Of a DNA stretch of 64,000 nucleotides, positions 61,830-64,000 are shown in pieces. The notes under the pieces were generated by a model that had not been told where the DNA came from, searched no databases, and saw nothing but the letters and a program-made list of their open reading frames with translations. The position numbers and the translations under genes are program-made. This DNA is from Branchiostoma floridae (Eukaryota > Chordata > Leptocardii > Amphioxiformes > Branchiostomatidae), in NCBI RefSeq assembly GCF_000003815.2, contig NC_049987.1:8002877-8066876 (forward strand), given 5' to 3'. How positions within the stretch are numbered: the stretch's first letter is position 1; the number at the start of each line of letters is the position of its first letter.

Positions 61830-63117
61830 AGCGATAAAGGTAATCATGCAGACGTCATCCATAAAACTAAGTTTGCATGGCCTTGTCAATTATAAGTGTA
61901 ACATATTCCATCCCACAACCCAAGTTGATCCACCCTTATGCAACAGTTGTCAGTGTACCCTGGATCATCGGTGACGGTTTGCCTTTAACAGAATCATCAA
62001 ATTCCACGCTTCATAAAATATTCAAGTCCGCACATGCTCTTGTCAGCCACACAGCTAAATGGAAGGTCGTAAAATGTAAGCGGGTGGTTTATTGGGACTA
62101 ATGAGATACGGCCGGATGATTTCATACTTGTGGGGGATCGTAGTCACTACAGAGGCAGTAAAGATGCCCACTAGCAAAGTAATACAAGAAATTAGAAACA
62201 TAACTCCAGCAGAAGATTTTCAAAACAGCCTGAGCCACTGAATATATCAAAACCCTACATTATCATTGCAACATGTATAAGCATAGTCTCAAGGTTATGC
62301 ATGCCATTAACAGCATGATAATGAGCATACACAGTAATATGTCTGGAACCCAAACCTTGAAACCCCAGTAATGATATTCTTCACTCATTACGCATAGAAA
62401 TGGCCACAAAATTGCCTAACTCTTGAACATTGACTACTTGTGTCCATGACAATAACTGCCTAACTAGTTGATCCACCTACAAAAAAAAAAATTAATGCAT
62501 TAGAAGTAGTTTCAAATACCTAACTGATTGCATTGCATTATGATATAGGTTTTACAGACCAGCGTCCTACCGTACATGATGAAGATTTTGGTGCTATAAT
62601 GTTCTCAGTTCTTGCGTAACTTAACTGCAAACTTCAAACTACTGCAAAACTGCTTGTTCTGTCTTCTGTTGCCTACCTCATTCGTTGTTTCAGCAGCAAA
62701 CTTCAAACAACAACAAACACTCCATTTTTCCCCAATCACCAATCAAATCTCTGCAAACTTAGAGGTATTTACAGTATCTAATAATATTGTAGCTAGTAAC
62801 TGAATAAAGAAACATTTAAATGTATCTTTCCCACTACCACCTCACCAACCTTGCTACCAACCATAATAAACTGTTACAAACACCTGCCATACATAAAACG
62901 AGCAGTTAGTAATGTTAAAAAAAACAAAAAACACCCTGTATCAAATAGTGCAGCTGAAAATAAAACAACTTGTTGTTATTCAACTGGAAAAAAAATAGCA
63001 GGCTGAACTGGAAAATAAAAGTTACAGAAAAGTGTGGACAGTTAGTGCTCAGCTTGCCCATTGATAGCACCAGAATGTGACCTTGGTGAAAGCACCCAAA
63101 TGTAGAGCAATACTCAC

Positions 63118-63150
63118 GATTGGTTCTAACATACAAATCTACATCCTCAT
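63118..63150 (-). CDS. MYO6: Myosin VI, 33-nt exon (probable cassette)
   Basis: TACTCTTACAG acceptor, 33 nt, then C|GTGAGT donor. With the G from the upstream exon it reads DEDVDLYVRTN plus one base. Phase 1 at both ends means the upstream exon can also splice directly to 58182 without a frame change. It falls in the linker just before the proximal cargo-binding domain, where vertebrate MYO6 carries its alternatively spliced large insert. Homology to that insert is an inference from position only. Confidence 0.78.
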
Positions 63151-63356
63151 CTGTAAGAGTAGGGAAGACAGGTTGAGATGTTGGATTTGTGAAAATGTTG
63201 GAGAAAATTCAAAGCAGAAACGGCAATATGTGACAGAAATGCTATGATCAGGAAATAACTTTTCACAGAAAGACATTTTTTTTTCAGAAGGTAACAATGA
63301 ATCAAAGTTCTAACAAGAAATCATAAAGAACTGTCATGAAATTCTAAAGATATATT

Positions 63357-63420
63357 GATGAAGGTTACATATCCAGGTAATAAGATACGAAATGGAAATG
63401 ATGCTCTTAACAGGTAACTG
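63357..63420. repeat. Dispersed repeat GATGAAGGTTA... (partial copy 3)
   Basis: GATGAAGGTTACATATCCAG, GTAATAAGATACGAAATGG and a diverged AACAGGTAACTGGA resemble the copies at 28132 and 33505. Confidence 0.5.
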
Positions 63421-63544
63421 GAAGATTGCAATGGTAAGGCATGTGTCTGTCAGGGACATAGGGCTGTAAGTCAAGCCACTATCTTTCGTAAGTGACTGAT
63501 GAGAAGTGTAAGTTGTTTTGCAGGGATCAGAATTTTCGACAAAC

Positions 63545-63676
63545 CTTGCATGACGGAGTCTGGAGCGCGCTCGTCCTCCTGGCCTGCGGTGCGCTTCTTG
63601 TTCTTGGTCTTCCAGGCGTGGTACACCTTCAGACGGCGGTGGAACTCCTCACGACAAGCCTCCAGGAGTTCAACAT
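63545..63676 (-). CDS. MYO6: Myosin VI, exon with RRL adaptor site and basic patch
   Basis: CTGCCCTCCTCCCAG acceptor and AAG|GTTTGT donor, phase 1 at both ends. With the base from upstream it encodes [38 protein letters not shown] and PDSVMQ. [21 protein letters not shown] is the conserved start of the myosin VI cargo-binding tail. RRL is the site used by optineurin, NDP52 and GIPC-type adaptors in vertebrates, and the WKxKNKKR basic patch binds PIP2. The donor GTTTGT is weaker than its neighbours, which could favour regulated splicing to 63150 or 58182. Confidence 0.95.
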
Positions 63677-64000
63677 CTGGGAGGAGGGCAGAGCATTCTC
63701 TCAATGTTTTTGTCTACTACCAACTGAAGATGTATTTAAGCACCAAAGCAATAAGCACATATAGAGGAACATGAATAGTTAGCTGTCACTTTAAAAGCCT
63801 TATAGAGGAGGTCAAAAGGGAAGAAAAGAAAACAGTCTTCCCAGGAGGCATTGAAAATACGCCAGTAGGCGATATACTTTCCTGGCTAAATAAATAAACT
63901 GAAACTATATATAAATAAGAAAATAGACTTCAGCAAACAAAACACATTTTATAAAGTAAAAAAAAAGACAAATACTAAGATGGAAATATGTTGGGAAAGG
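63677..64000 (-). other. MYO6 intron, continues beyond the right edge
   Basis: Intron sequence upstream of the RRL exon. The lever arm and motor exons of myosin VI must lie to the right of the window. No feature recognised here. Confidence 0.75.

Larger units (their letters stand above)
58183..63117 (-). other. MYO6 intron (4.9 kb)
   Basis: GTGAGT donor at 63117 and CCTTACAG acceptor at 58183. It contains a small hairpin element at 59169 and a MITE at 61624. The stretch 59630-59890 is denser and higher in complexity than the rest and might be conserved, but I see no exon there. A further alternative exon cannot be excluded. Confidence 0.65.

Noticed and set aside
1-64000. CRISPR arrays, bacterial operons, prophage or toxin-antitoxin systems
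   Set aside because: The sequence is eukaryotic with spliced genes; the tandem repeats lack the spacer structure of CRISPR.

Overview
This is a window of animal nuclear DNA. It is AT-rich, with split genes, GT-AG introns and many short inverted-repeat transposons, and it has no bacterial-type operon. Two genes are recognised, both on the minus strand, and both run off the window. The protein sequences, intron sizes and dense small palindromic elements suggest a cephalochordate (amphioxus, probably Branchiostoma). That assignment is an inference.

Positions 1 to about 50,300 hold a single sestrin gene (SESN1/2/3 family), read from right to left. A long-isoform first coding exon lies at 48.75-49.07 kb and is followed by an intron of about 41 kb. 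Eight further coding exons lie between 7.77 kb and position 1; the last runs off the left edge in the middle of the conserved C-terminal domain. A second, independent first coding exon at 35.1 kb has a strong Kozak ATG, an upstream in-frame stop, a good donor and matching phase, so the gene probably has alternative promoters as vertebrate SESN1 does. The exon at 7.6 kb has an in-frame internal ATG and a CAGCAG tandem acceptor. The exon ending at 5744 has its last 27 nt, its splice donor and some intron amplified into a 64-bp minisatellite of eight copies. The residue aligned with the proposed proton-relay His of vertebrate sestrins appears to be Gln.

The 41-kb intron holds mostly mobile DNA: the 3' end of a non-LTR retrotransposon, a 5S rRNA-derived SINE with a perfect 9-bp target duplication, a tRNA-derived SINE and several MITE families (hAT-like, Tigger/pogo-like, 9-bp-TSD elements and long-TIR elements). 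It also has an E-box-rich minisatellite and a few GC-rich or motif-rich patches that could be enhancers.

Positions about 50.3-54.7 kb are intergenic: a CpG-rich sestrin promoter region, a palindromic MITE, a 140-base assembly gap and a G-rich palindromic tandem array.

Positions about 54.7-64.0 kb hold the 3' end of an unconventional myosin VI gene (MYO6), also on the minus strand. Four coding exons encode the cargo-binding tail (RRL motif, basic PIP2-type patch, and a WWY-site variant YWY), including a 33-nt phase-symmetric exon that looks like an alternatively spliced insert. A good polyadenylation site lies about 2.6 kb downstream of the stop codon. No complete gene is recognised on the plus strand.
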